The notes: a model not told the origin generated them from the letters alone. DNA of 64,000 bases from Gambelia wislizenii (GCA_030847615.1 JAUMIR010000003.1:27278501-27342500); one strand, 5' to 3'. Positions 22,729 through 33,530 are shown, numbered from the stretch's first letter. Program-made: numbers and translations.

Positions 22729-24802
22729 ATGAATCCAGCTGACTTGGATGCGGTTATAGCAGTGGTGATCGCTAGTGAGCGATCGACCCGGCAGGGCAGT
22801 GCCAGCAGGGGTGCCCAAGAGGAGCCGGGTTCAAAAGGCAGTGCGGGAACCAGCGGCAGCAGCGCAGCAGCAGGCAAGGGCAGCGGCGGCAAGAAGAGGC
22901 TGGCTAAGGAGGGGAAGACCTCTGCCCCAGCCGCCGCGCACTGCGCCCCGCTCCCTCCCCGCCCGGTGGAGCGCAGGGACGAGCGGGAAGAGGAGGTCCC
23001 TGTGTGGCCCCTCCAGGAGGAGGAGGCATGTCCCGAGCCCCAGAGCGGGGAGGAGGACGCAGCATGGGCGCTCCTGGGCCCTCCGGACGCCGCAGGAGAT
23101 GAGGAACCAGTTCCACAGCCGCAGTTAGTGGCCACAGTGAGTACGTCCGGGGCCCCAGGTGCAGGGACAGCGGGGAGGGAGATTCCCCCAGCGGTGGCCA
23201 AGTGGTTTAAAACCTCCCTGGCCAGGGAGGCAGCGAACTGGCTGGCGACTGGCCTTCTCTGGCAGGGATGGCCGGGACTCCCTACACCACAGTGGGGGGG
23301 GCGAGCCCCAGGAGTCGTGGGACCCCCCTATCCCCACATCAATGGGTACCAGGCCCCAGCGGGTGGGCACCCAGACCCAGGCCCCACAGAGAGGGGGAAA
23401 GGGGGGCGGCCTTAGCAAGGGCAAGAGCAGGCGCCCCTCCCCCCCGGCCAGCGCAATGGCCTCTACAGCGACAGCAGCAGCAGCGAGGCTGGCCTCCAAG
23501 CAGCCCCCAGGTCCTAGCGACCGCGCGCTATCCCACCTGGCCACAGAAAGCATGCAGGAGGACCCCTCGGACGGGGAGGACCTCGGGGTCTCAGATCAGG
23601 AGGAGGAATCAGGCCAACAACCCCCTAGCAAGCGCCATAAGGGGCTTCAGCAGCTCCATGAGGGGGAGGAAGAGGCAGTATCAGTTTATTCTTCAGAGGG
23701 GGAGGAGGTTGACCTCCTGGAGTACTCTGATAGAGAGAAGGAGGAGTTAGAGGAAGAGCCTGCCGTCACGCCAGAGGCACCCCACTCCTCGGCCAAACTG
23801 TTCTCTATGGACGACTTTACAGTCCTGCTGAAGAAGGCGGTGAGAACGCTGGGGCTGGAACTACCCAAGAACCAGCAGTCACAGCCAGACCCGGATTTAC
23901 CAGAGATATCCGGCGAATTCTTCCCGGACTCTCAGATTGAGACCCTTGAAATGCCTGTCCCCGCCACACTGATGCGCACGATACGTGATGAGTGGGCATC
24001 GCCTGCCATGATTAAGGGACAGCCTAGCCATGCCAAGAAATTATACGCCCTGCCTAAGAAGGTCATGAGCAAGTTGCAGGTGCCCCTCATCGACGCACTG
24101 GTCTCAGAGTTGGTATCCTCTGCAATTTTTTGCTGCAATGGAGAGGAGACCCTGAAGATTCCTGAGGACAGGCGGATGGATACCGCGCTGAAGAGGGCCC
24201 ATGAGGCACTCTCTCTGGCTATCCGTGCCTCCTCCACCGCCACCATGATGGCTAGAGCAGCGAGACAATGGGCGAAGGATGTGCTGGCAGATACCCCCAA
24301 GTCCCAAACCAGAATACGCCAGGATCTCAACAAGCTGGAGAAGGCATTGGCCTTCTTGGCAGACAGTACCTTGGATTTAGTCCAGTTCTGCGCAAGGACT
24401 CAAGCCGTGACAGTGGCAGCGAGGAGACAAGTATGGCTGAAATCATGGAACGCTGATTTCAAGTCCAAGCAGAATCTGGTGTCATCTCCTTTTCTGGTTG
24501 AGAAGCTGTTTGGGGAATCCCTCGAACCGGTTTTGGTGGAGGACAAGGACAAGAAGAAGAAAACCCTGGCGTCAGCCAGGAGGTGGGAAGACAGGAGGTC
24601 CTCCAGGCGTTACAGGCCTTTTCGTCCCTCAGGAAGACAACAGACTCCAGCGACGGGATTGCCCACGAGCAGGCCCAGAGATGTCAAACCATCAAGAACC
24701 CGATGGGGAGACAGCCGTTACCAGAAGCGCAACCAACAGGCCGACGCGCCCAAGTCAAGCCAGAACCAGACCACCAAGAGCAACAGAAGAAGTAATCAAT
24801 GA
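22729..24802 (+). pseudogene. DIRS gag-like ORF, frameshifted
   Basis: The first ATG after the terminal repeat (22729) opens a frame beginning MNPADLDAVIAVVIASERS and running to 23415; its last recognisable part is AVAKWFKTSLAREAANWLA near 23190-23250. The rest of gag continues in the next frame to 24802, with an acidic middle and the conserved DIRS gag end: LEKALAFLADSTLDLVQFCA, SWNADFKSKQNLVSS and a basic Arg-rich tail. So one indel, probably in a G run (23286-23293 or near 23397), joins the two frames. Gag proteins of this group are thought to package the RNA. The C-terminal half is well kept. Confidence 0.78.
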
Positions 24803-26684
24803 CGGCAGCCCCCCCCCCGTGGGGGGTCGTCTCCAGGCCTTCGTGGAGGCGTGGGAAGGCTCTACCTCGGACAGGTGGGTCCTCCAATCAATCCGGGAGG
24901 GCTACAGGATAGAGTTTTCCCAACAGCCCCCACGTTGGTTCATCCCCACCCCTTGGCAGTGAGATGTTCGCAAACAGCATGTCATGGAGGAAGCAATTCA
25001 GCATTTGCTCCAGGCGGGAGCAATAGAGGAAGTGCCCGACACAGAACGCAGCAGGGGGTGCTACTCCATCCTCTTTCTGGTGCCAAAGAAGAACGGAACC
25101 TGGAGGGCGGTCCTGAATCTGAAGGGGATCAACCGGTTCGTCCGCCAGAGGAAGTTCAGAATGGAGACACTGAAGCACATATTGGAGGCAATAAGACCCG
25201 GAGACGTCCTATCTTCACTGGATCTGCAGGACGCGTACCTCCACATCCCCATCCACCCAGAGCATCTCCGCTTCCTACGCTTCTGTTACAGCAACAGACA
25301 CTTCCAATACAAGGCCCTGCCCTTTGGCCTTTCTTCGGCTCCCAGGGTATTCACCAAGATCATGGTAGTGCTAGTGGTGCGCTGGAGGCGCTTAGGGCTG
25401 CATGTCTATCCTTATTTGGACGACTTATTGATTCGATCTTCCTCTCATCAGAAGGCAGCCCAAGACGTAAACCTGATCCTGGAGTCCCTTCAAGCGCATG
25501 GGTTCCAAGTCAACTTCAAGAAGAGCCAGTTGACCCCATCTCAGCGGATACAGCATCTGGGGGCCTTGATAGACGTGGCCGCGGGGCAAGTACTCCTCCC
25601 CTTGGAAGGGATCCAGGCCACCCACCGGGCAATCCGAAAGGTGAAGTCCGAGACCAGGAAGGATATCATGGACCTCGCTCTCCTTCAGGGGCTCATGATT
25701 GCAGCAATCAATTGCCTGCCGTGGGCGAGGTTCCACGCCAGAACACTGCAGTGGTTTCTGCTTCCATTCCAGAACGAGATCACCCTCAAGAGACATCAGC
25801 AAGTACGGGTGACTCAGGAAGTACTGACTTCTCTGGAATGGTGGGACTCTCCTGCGATACAGACCGGGCGCCTGTTGTGGAGGCCGGACGCTATTCAGAT
25901 CACGACAGACGCCAGCCTGAGAGGATGGGGAGCACACTGCGGACCGCGCCTTACCCAAGGCAAATGGACAAGGGAGGAGGCGGTGCACAGCATCAATTGG
26001 CTGGAACTCAGAGTGGTACGGCTAGCACTGTTGGCCTTTATGGACCTGATCAGGGGCAAGCCAGTGCTGGTGCGGACAGACAACATCACAACGAAGGCGC
26101 ACATAAACCGACAGGGGGGCACCAGGTCGTGTGCCCTTATGAAAGAAGCAACGCGCCTACTGAATTGGGCGGAGAAGAACCTAATATCGATAGAGGCGGA
26201 ACACCTTCAGGGAGTCCTCAACTCCAAGGCGGACTGGCTCAGCTGCTCAGATATAGACCAGAGCGAGTGGAGCCTGAACCAGGAAGTATTCGAGACCATC
26301 ACCCAAACCATGGGACGCCCGGAGGTCGATCTCTTCGACTTTCCGGCAAACGCAAAGCTACCTCGCTTCTTTTCCAGATATCTCACGGAAGGAACGGAGG
26401 CGATGGATGCCCTAACGAGCCCATGGCCACGGGTTCTGCTATACGCGTTTCCGCCACTACAGCTCTTACCAAGAGTCCTGAACAGGATCCGGTCAGAGGG
26501 GGCGGAGGTCCTGCTGGTGGCACCAGAGTGGCCCCTCCGATCCTGGTTTCCGGACATCCTAGAGATGGCAATAGAATCACGCCCCCTGCCAGCATGGCAG
26601 GATCTTCTGACACAGGGACAGGTGCAGCACCTGGACCCCGGTTGGCTTCAGCTCCACGTGTGGAGATTGAAAGGCAGATGTTAG
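24498..26684 (+). pseudogene. DIRS reverse transcriptase-RNase H, one in-frame stop
   Basis: One frame carries the whole domain pair, broken only by TGA at 24960-24962. Before the stop is the conserved lead-in (GGRLQAFVEAWEGSTSDRWV, then EGYRIEFSQQPP). After it, counting from Met at 24984: palm motif LSSLDLQDAYLHIPI (Asp80, Asp83), LPFGLSSAPRVF (112-123), YPYLDDLL (Asp146, Asp147), then RNase H residues Asp309 (TTDAS), Glu341 (NWLELR) and Asp366 (RTDN), followed by the usual DIRS tail. All catalytic residues are present. The protein would copy the element RNA to DNA. The start is not certain because the frame overlaps gag; the last ~90 nt overlap the recombinase in another frame. Confidence 0.9.
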
Positions 26685-27695
26685 CAGCGAGTGACTACTC
26701 CCAAACAGTTGTCGATACCATCCTGGCGTCCAGAAGGGAGTCTACCCAGCGTATTTACGAATACACCTTTAGGGTATTTCGTCAATGGTGCAACAGGAAG
26801 AAAAGAGACTTCAGACAGGTCTCGGTCCCAGCCCTGCTTGATTTCCTGCAGGAGGGCGTGGAGGCCGGATTGAGACCAAATACCATCAGGAGACAGATAG
26901 CAGCAGGGGAAGCGGCGCAGGTGGCCCAGCACCCTCATGTACGTCGCTTCGTCAAGGGCTTATCAAACAGGGCACCACCTACGGTACACAGATTCCCCAC
27001 ATGGGACCTGCATACGGTCCTGAAGGCATTGACAGCCCATCCGTTTGAGCCTCTGAGGGAAGTTCCCCTGAAGTTCCTGACGTGGAAGGTACTGTTCTTA
27101 GTAGCGATTACGTCGGCACGTAGGATATCTGAGCTGGCAGCGCTCTCCATTAGACGAGACCTATGCATCTTCAGACCGGACTCAGTAGTACTGCGCCTTA
27201 GGCCGGACTTCTAGCCAAAGATCAATTCGGTGTTCCACAGAGCGCAAGAGGATGGTGATATTGCCATCTTTCTGTCCAAACCCAACAAGGTAATTGGAGA
27301 AGATATGGCACACGCTGGACATGCGCAGGGCCCTACGCATCTACATCAAAAGAACCAGACCATTCAGGATATCAGAGGCCATGTTCGTTTCTCCATATGC
27401 CAAATACCTGGGGCAGAAGGTGTCACCATCATCTTTGGGCCACTGGATACGTAGCTGCATCGTAGCGTGCTACCAGTCCCTACACCTGGAAGTGCCCAAG
27501 GGGATTCTGCCGCATTCGACACGGAGTGCGGCAACCTCAGCGGCCTGGGAGAGAGACACGCCACTGGAGGAGATATGCAGAGCGGCAACCTGGAAAACGG
27601 CTTCCACCTTTGTACGACATTACAGACTGGACAGGATACAATCTGCCGAGGCAGCATTTGGCAGAAGGGTCCTGCAGCAGGTGGCACAAGTCTAG
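26594..27695 (+). pseudogene. DIRS tyrosine recombinase, stop plus frameshift
   Basis: Begins with ATG at 26594, overlapping the RT end. The SAM-like DNA-binding part (SRRESTQRIYEYTFRVFRQW, then LQEGVEAGLRPNTIRRQIA) is intact. The first catalytic Arg lies in ITSARRISELAAL (about 27112-27150). TAG at 27212 follows RPDF, and a frameshift between about 27270 and 27296 moves the rest to another frame: WHTLDMRRALRIYIKRT, then the His-x-x-Arg box PHSTRSAATSAAW (about 27510-27550) and the Tyr box TFVRHYRLD (about 27610-27635). All four catalytic residues are visible. Two lesions should abolish the enzyme, which would insert the circular DNA. Confidence 0.88.
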
Positions 27696-27743
27696 AAGAG
27701 TCTCCATCCCCCAAGCCCACCCTGGGAGGAAGCTTTTGTAAAT

Positions 27744-27844
27744 CCCAAAGCAGACGGATGCTCTGGAGCCCTCCCCACTGGGAAAAGGAATGTTGGTCTT
27801 CCCTGTGATACGTTCTTTTCCAGTGGTGAGGCGAAGAGCATCCG
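27744..27844 (+). repeat. DIRS internal complementary region
   Basis: 27744-27788 (with CTCTGGAGCCCTCCCCACTG) is the complement of the left tip of the element, 22422-22468. 27789-27844 (with TTGGTCTTCCCTGTGATACG) is the complement of the right tip, 28142-28199. The two halves meet at about 27788, so the region spells the joined ends of the element. In DIRS-1 such a region templates closure of the circular intermediate. Some tip differences (CTTACCTG against CTTCCCTG) show drift since copying. Confidence 0.88.
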
Positions 27845-28027
27845 GACCCACCCATTGGCGAATCTAGGACGAGGAGATGGGTGGTAGGCCCCGGACAGCA
27901 GCCCACCAGGAAGCGGGCATGGGGGCCGAAAAGGAAGAAGTGCCTGCAGTAGAGCAAGCAGAGATACCCTGAAGACAGAAAATTTGATCATTGTGAGACA
28001 AAGGCGCAAGAAGACGCGCGAGGCTTT

Positions 28028-28155
28028 TTCAACGGACTGGCCAGCCGGGGGTCATCCCTACTGGATGACCTCACTGGCGGCAATCCCAAAAGTTTGTTGC
28101 CTGCCTACCGGGAGCAATGGGGAGGGACAACCCAAAGCAGACGGATGCTCTTCGC
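28028..28155 (-). repeat. DIRS right inverted terminal repeat
   Basis: Complement of 22440-22562. After it the right tip 28142-28199 carries CTCTTCGCCTCACCACTTGG and AGAACGTATCACAGG, matched by the second half of the internal complementary region. Intron sequence resumes at about 28200. Confidence 0.87.
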
Positions 28156-28985
28156 CTCACCACTTGGAAAGAACGTATCACAGGTAAGACCAACGTTCCT
28201 TTTTCTCTGGTCGGTGCATTATTTTTTAAAAAAGACTTTGTCAGGATTGGCTACATGCATACCCACAAAAGAGAATTCTGTGTCCTGGAAGTCAAGGTAA
28301 ACAGTCCAGCCCAATAGTTTTCCTTGGACCCTCATCTGCCTTTGGAATTTGGCTGAAAAAATGGAGGAAATTTCTGAGCATGCCCAGTCACTGGTAGTGC
28401 CCAGTTAGTTCTCAGCCAGCAGTGGAGAATTCAGGAGATACAGGAAGTGACTGGGGAGGAAGAGGGATCAAGGTACATTTTCCCTCTTCAGCACTAGGCC
28501 CCTAAACAGTGAGGTCCCTGGATCAATTGCACCAATTGAACCATTGATAATTTGGCCCTGCATTCTAGAGATTTGTTCTTCCACACATGTGATCTGGGGC
28601 ATTTAAGTCAGTCAGTTGTGGTGAGGGTCTCAAGCAGTCCTATGTGACTTGCAAATAAGTGACTGAATAATATGGCAGAGAGGCAACTTGGTTTGGTTCT
28701 ACAGACAGCATACCTTAGAACATCCTTTCCCCAATGTGGCACCAATCAGCAGTGTTGGATCATCACCGTACAGTGATTATGGCAATGATGCCATCATTTC
28801 CAATGATAGTAATGGAATTTGTAGTCCATCACTTCTTGAGGACAGCCACTTTAAATTGTGTCCTGAGTCCCAGTTATCTCACACATTCCAAAAGTGAACT
28901 TGCCATTTCCTTGTAAGGCCCCACACCTTTATAGGAAGAGGCAGTGCATATCAGCTAATTCTGTATTTCTCTTTTTGTTTTACAG

Positions 28986-29039
28986 CAAGATTCCAATAGC
29001 AGATACAGTGCATTGAATGTACAACACCAGATGCTGAAG
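28986..29039 (+). CDS. GOLIM4: GOLIM4 coding exon (third in window), coiled coil
   Basis: Seen: acceptor TTTTACAG ends at 28985 and donor GTAGAT begins at 29040. The 54-nt exon is phase 0 at both ends and encodes QDSNSRYSALNVQHQMLK, a heptad-like segment of the GOLIM4 lumenal stem. It sits about 790 bp downstream of the DIRS retrotransposon that fills most of the preceding intron. Because both ends are phase 0, skipping it would keep the frame, but nothing here shows that this happens. Confidence 0.92.
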
Positions 29040-29789
29040 GTAGATATGATGGTAGTAGTTAAAAATCCAGTCATTTTTCCCCAGTTTGCTTTTTTATTAT
29101 ACGATCATAGACCCAAAGAACAAGAACCAGCTCTTCATAGAGAATTTAGAAAAATGATATTTGGACTCTGGTCTTGTTAAAATAGCTAATTCTTCAAGTC
29201 CTCCTTCCTGTTGCAAAAATGTTGATCTCCCATTTGCCATGTGCCATCATTTCTGTGCACTGTAAGGTGAAATGAAAACAGTTGTGGTGGGTTTTTTTTT
29301 TTTAATGGACAACCTGCAGAAGCCATCTTACTCTTCTACGGTTTTTATATACTGAAAATGATGGACACAAGCAAGCTTTGAAGCATACGATTGCTTCAGT
29401 TATGTTCTGGAGTGGTAGAATTCCTTGAAGCCTTTTACCACATTGAAGATGTTCAGACTGACTCATTGATCTGGTTCACAAAGTAGTGCCAAACTTTAGT
29501 TGGTTTAGGACTCCCAGTCTTTTTACTTCCCTTCTTCTCTTCTGGTATAGATGTGAGGAAGACCTTGGAAAATCTTGATTTGTTCCAGCATGGTTTTTCT
29601 TTCATTTTTATGAAGTAGCTGCTTTCTCTGTTAAAACTAACTACAGTTTATTATTCTGTCTGGAAAGCATGAACTGCAGAAGAAAGAGACAGGTAGGGGA
29701 AGAAGGGTTTTGCATGTAGTGCTGTTGTGTTATTTATGGTTGTGTGCAAGATGGAACCTTGCACCAACACTAAACAGAGTTCTCACTAA

Positions 29790-30425
29790 CCCGGACCCCT
29801 TTCACACTCCACAATTATAGTGCTGTGATTTCACTTTAACTGCCATGGCAACATCCTATGGAATCCTTTGGTTCCAGTTTCTGTGTATGGTTGTAAAAGC
29901 TGGACAGTGAAGAAAGCAGACAGGAATAGAATCAACTCATTTGAAATGTGGTGCTGGAGGAGAGTTCTATAGACACTATGGGTTGCTAAAAACACAAATG
30001 ACTGGGTCCTCGAGCAAATCAGGCCTGAACTGTCACTAAAAGCCAAGATAACTAAACTGAGGCAGTCAGACTTTGGACATATTGTGAGATAATGTGATGC
30101 ACTGGAAAAGATGATAATACTTGGTAAAGTAGAAAGCAGTAGGAAAAGAGGAAGACCACACTATGGGTGGGTTGATTCAATCAAGGAAGCCATGGCCTTG
30201 AGTTGGCAAGACCTAAGCAGGGCAACTGATAACTGGGGCTCTTGAAAGACTTCCATTCATAGGGTCACCATAGATTGAAGTCAACCGCAAATAACAGCAT
30301 CTGGCACTAGAGATCTTTGGCTGAGAATTCTCACTAACCCTCCCTAAACTGCAAATCCCAGAATTTCATAGGATGTTGCCATGGTAGTTAGAATAATAGC
30401 ACTGTAATAGTGTAATGTGATAGGG
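29790..30425. repeat. Long foldback repeat (MITE family A, copy 3), split
   Basis: Left half 29790-29869 (CACTTTAACTGCCATGGCAA) and right half 30303-30425 (TTGCCATGGTAGTTAGAATA, ending ATAGTGTAATGTGATAG) are the two arms seen in the copies at 631-839 and 3429-3622. An RTE fragment lies between. About 20 bp of the expected centre are missing, so the insertion came with a small deletion or the centre decayed. Confidence 0.65.
29870..30302 (+). mobile_element. RTE/BovB LINE, 3' fragment
   Basis: Reads, with stops, VYGCKSWTVKKADRNRINSF, then MWCWRRVL, LKAKITKLRQSDFGHIVR and RKRGRPHYGWVDSIKEAMAL, the C-terminal region of RTE/BovB reverse transcriptase. It ends in the tail CATAGGGTCACCATAGATTG. 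The sequence is old and broken, with no protein expected. Confidence 0.78.
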
Positions 30426-31329
30426 CCCTTGGTTTACCATCTTAACCAAATTCATGCTTAGTTCACAGCATTAGATTAACCTATGTTTAAACCTGTGTAA
30501 ACTGAGGGCAGGTCTGCACTAAATATCCAAATGGATAAATAGTTGTACATTATTTTAAAGCAGCGATAGGCAGCTGGGGCTGTCTAAATGTTTGGGGCCT
30601 ACAGTTCCCATCACCAGAATATTCAGTGGGGAGGAATTTGGGGAGCTGTAAGACGTAGCTTCTTTAAAGACACAGTTCCCTGCCCCCAGATTTTGCATTC
30701 ATTTTGCTTTTAAAATAAGAGGCTAGCCCCTTATCTCAACTGGGATCTGTATGGGTAGGTAGAATTTCTTAATTTTTCACCAGTGCAGTTTCAACTAGGA
30801 TCTGACACCATGGGCTTTTTTATTGTGAAGAAAGGGAACCATTTATTTTAATAGATAACTGTTGGACAAATCTCACTTACAACTACAAAGTTCCGTATGT
30901 TGTTTAGGACTGCAGGAGAAGCAAAAGAACCCTCCATGCTAGGGCCCACATGTGTCTGAGCTTACTTAGCATAAAGAGAGACAGATAGCTTCTACCTATG
31001 GCCAGAGTCATTTTGATTCCATAACCATGATACAAGTGATTATTTAAGCCAGGACTGGGCAACCACAGCAGGTCTGGAGGCCAATTTGCTGCTCCAGGGG
31101 CACCATTACTGTTACTGTAATTATTAACTTTATTTTTACTCTGATTTTTCTTAAAATTAGGATACAGAGACTTTCAAAAATGCAAAAAAATGAAAAAAAA
31201 GTAGGTGGCTGTACACTCTTGGTTTTGAAAAATGTGCAGGTAAGCCCTGCAACCTATTTAAAAGGTGAATCACCTTTCCTGTTAGCTTCGTGGAGAGGCA
31301 GTTCACCCTTTTAGAGAACTCTACAGAAA

Positions 31330-32284
31330 TCTGTCTGCGAGTATCTGTCTTGATGACAATGCAGTGATCAGTAGGAGCCAGCATGGGTTTGTCAAGAACA
31401 AATCCTCCCAAAGTAATCTTATATCTTGTTTTAATCAAGTAACTAGGTTAGTAGATGGTGGAAATGATGTGGCTGTCATTTATCTGGATTTCAGCAAAGC
31501 ATTTGATAAGGTCCCCCATGACATTTTGATTAGCAAACTGATTAAATGTGAAATAGATGGTAAGACTGTGAAATGGATCCATTCTCAAAGAGTCATCATC
31601 AATGGCTGCACTTCAGACTGGAAGGAGTTCTCAAGTGGAGTACCTCCAGGTTCTGTCCTAGGGCTACTTACTCTTCAGCATTTTTATCAATGACTTAGAT
31701 GACAGGGTGGAGGGAATCCTTATACCTAGCAGATGACACCAAACTGGGAGCTCTGGCTAAGACTGGGGGAGAATTCAAAAGGACCTAGATAAACTAGAAA
31801 ATTGGGTAGAAATTAATAAAATGAAATTCAAGAGAAAAATGCAAAATTTTACATTTAGGCCACTAAAACCATATGCACAGATATACGACGGGGGATACAT
31901 GGTTCAGCAGTACTACATGCGAAAAGAACCTTGAGATTATTATTGATCATAGGTTGAACATGAACCAACAGTGTGATGCTGCAGCAAAGAAGGCAAATGC
32001 ATTAATAGAAACATTAATAGAAGGAATAGAATAACTTAACCTGCATTAATAGAAGCATAGTATCTAGGTTGAGGGAAGTAGCAGTCCTACCATATTCTGT
32101 GTTTGTCATGCTTCATCTGGAGTTCTGGAGTTCAGAAGAGCATAGATGAATTGGAGCAGGTTCAGAGAAGGGCAACAAGGATGATAAGAGGTATGGAGAA
32201 CAAAACATATGAGGAAAGGTTGACGGAGCTGGGCTTGTTCAGTTTGGTGAAGAGAAGACTGAGGGGTGACATGATTGCACCTTT
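31330..32284 (+). mobile_element. CR1-like LINE, ORF2 fragment (left part)
   Basis: Encodes the reverse transcriptase palm: SQHGFVKNKSSQSNLISCF, then VAVIYLDFSKAFDKVPHDIL with the catalytic Asp, GVPPGSVLG, and after a frameshift YLADDTKLG near 31725. The far C-terminal part ends at [13 protein letters not shown] (about 32240-32284), where an opposite CR1 interrupts it. The rest continues at 33531. Several stops and frame changes show a dead element. Confidence 0.85.
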
Positions 32285-33530
32285 AGAATCATAGAATCAT
32301 AGAATTGCAGAGTTGGAAGAGACCACGAGGGCCATCCAGTCCAACCCCCTGCCATGCAGGAAATCACGATCAAAGCATCCCCGACAGATGGCCATCCCGC
32401 CTCTGCTTAAAGATCTCCAAGGAAGGAGACCCCACCACGCTCTGAGGGAGTGTGTTCCACTGCCGAATCAGCTCTTACTGTCAAAAAGTTCCTCCTAATG
32501 TTGAGGTGGAATCTCTCTTCCTGGAGCTTGCATCCATTGCTCCGTGTTCCAATCTCTGGAGCAGCAGAAAACAAGCTTGCTCCATCTTTAACGTGACACC
32601 CCTTCAAATACTTAAACAAGGCTATAATATCGCCTCTTAACTGTCTTTTTTCCAGGCTAAACATACCCAGCTCCCTAAGTCTCTCCTCATAAGGCATGGT
32701 TACCAGACCTTTCACCATTTTAGTCGTCCTCCTCTGGACACGCTCCAATTTGTCAATATCCTTTTTGAATTGTGGTGCCCAGAACTGGACACAGTACAGT
32801 CATCCCTTCACATTCGCGGGGGTTAGGGGCAGACAACCCCCGCGAATGTGAAAAAACCGCGAATAAGATATGAGCCTGCAGGCCAGCTGCTTCCCACCAC
32901 CCCCCTTCCCAAGGCAGCGAAGGGCTTCCTCAGAAGCCCTTCACTGCCTTGGGAAAGGAATGGGGCGCAGAGGCAGCGCGCCAGCTGCTTCCCACCCCTC
33001 CTTCCCAAGGCACCGAAAGGCTTCTTCAGAAGCCCTTCGGAGCCTTGGGAAGGGAGTGGGGCACAGAGGCAATGCGCCAGCTGCTTCCCACCCCTCCTTC
33101 CCAAGGCAGCGACGGGCTAAGCCCTTTGCTGCCTTGGGAAGGGAGAGGGTGTTGAGCAGCGGGGGGAGGGAGGCAGCCTTCCGCGAATAATCAAAACCGC
33201 GAATGTGAAAGTCACGAATGTGGAGGGGCAACTGTATTCTAGATGAGGTCTGACCAAGGCAGAATAGAGCGGCACTATTACTTCCCTTGATCTGGACACT
33301 ATACTTCTATTGATGCAGCCCAAAATCGCATTGGCCTTTTTAGCTGCCGCATCACACTGTTGACTCATGTTCAACTTGTGGTCTACTAGGACTCCCAGAT
33401 CCCTTTCGCACATAGTCTCATTCAGCCAGGTCTCCCCCATCCTATATCTATGCATTTCATTTTTTCGCCCTAAGTGCAGTACCTTACATTTCTCCGTATT
33501 GAATTTCATTTTGTTAGCTTTGGCCCAGCT
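32285..33530 (-). mobile_element. CR1 LINE, 5'-truncated, inside another CR1
   Basis: On the - strand: WAKANKMKFNTEKCKVLHLG (33400-33530), CDAAAKKANAILGCINRSIV, then beyond a [18 protein letters not shown] and [15 protein letters not shown], and the 3' end at 32285 in TTCTATGATTCTATGATTCT. The frame is broken near the C-terminus. Removing the MITE at 32797-33234 rejoins ACTGGACACAGTA to TTCTAGATGAGG. CR1 leaves no clear target duplication, and I see none. Confidence 0.88.
32797..33234. mobile_element. Pogo/Tigger-like MITE (family B, copy 1) with hairpin array
   Basis: Left CAGTCATCCCTTCACATTCG and right CGAATGTGGAGGGGCAACTG are terminal inverted repeats, flanked by TA at 32795-32796 and 33235-33236. 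A second inverted pair (AACCCCCGCGAATGTGAAAA and AAAACCGCGAATGTGAAAG) lies inside. The centre (32883-33150) is three ~97-bp repeats, each starting CCAGCTGCTTCCCACC and holding a hairpin between TTCCCAAGGC and GCCTTGGGAA. Confidence 0.85.

Larger units (their letters stand above)
22422..28199 (+). mobile_element. DIRS-type tyrosine-recombinase retrotransposon, near complete
   Basis: A 5.8-kb GC-rich element with gag (22729-24802), reverse transcriptase-RNase H (24498-26684) and tyrosine recombinase (26594-27695) regions in order, split inverted terminal repeats and an internal complementary region. This is the full DIRS architecture: the recombinase, not an integrase, inserts a circular intermediate, and there is no target duplication. 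The ends are set by where the internal region stops matching. At least one frameshift in gag, a TGA before the RT and a TAG plus frameshift in the recombinase make this copy non-autonomous, but the small number of lesions suggests recent insertion. It lies in a GOLIM4 intron in the sense direction. Confidence 0.9.
20016..28985 (+). other. GOLIM4: GOLIM4 intron filled by a DIRS retrotransposon
   Basis: A pogo-like MITE (20581-20897) is followed by unassigned sequence to 22421, then the DIRS element to 28199, then about 790 bp of unassigned sequence to the next exon. The DIRS DNA is far richer in G+C than the AT-rich intron around it and is in the same orientation as GOLIM4. I see no host coding sequence in the intron. 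Confidence 0.75.

Noticed and set aside
22686..23201. Antisense 171-codon frame opposite DIRS gag
   Set aside because: Ser/Pro/Ala-rich low-complexity complement of the GC-rich gag start, with no recognisable domain.
24851..27214. A 787-codon open frame read as one long protein
   Set aside because: Only the last ~205 codons (from about 26594) are tycosine-recombinase-like, that is, tyrosine recombinase sequence; the rest is a Gly/Pro-rich shadow of the RT-RNase H frame, which carries the true motifs.
32883..33150. CRISPR-like repeat array
   Set aside because: The ~97-bp units are contiguous tandem hairpins within a transposon in a vertebrate genome, not short repeats with unique spacers.
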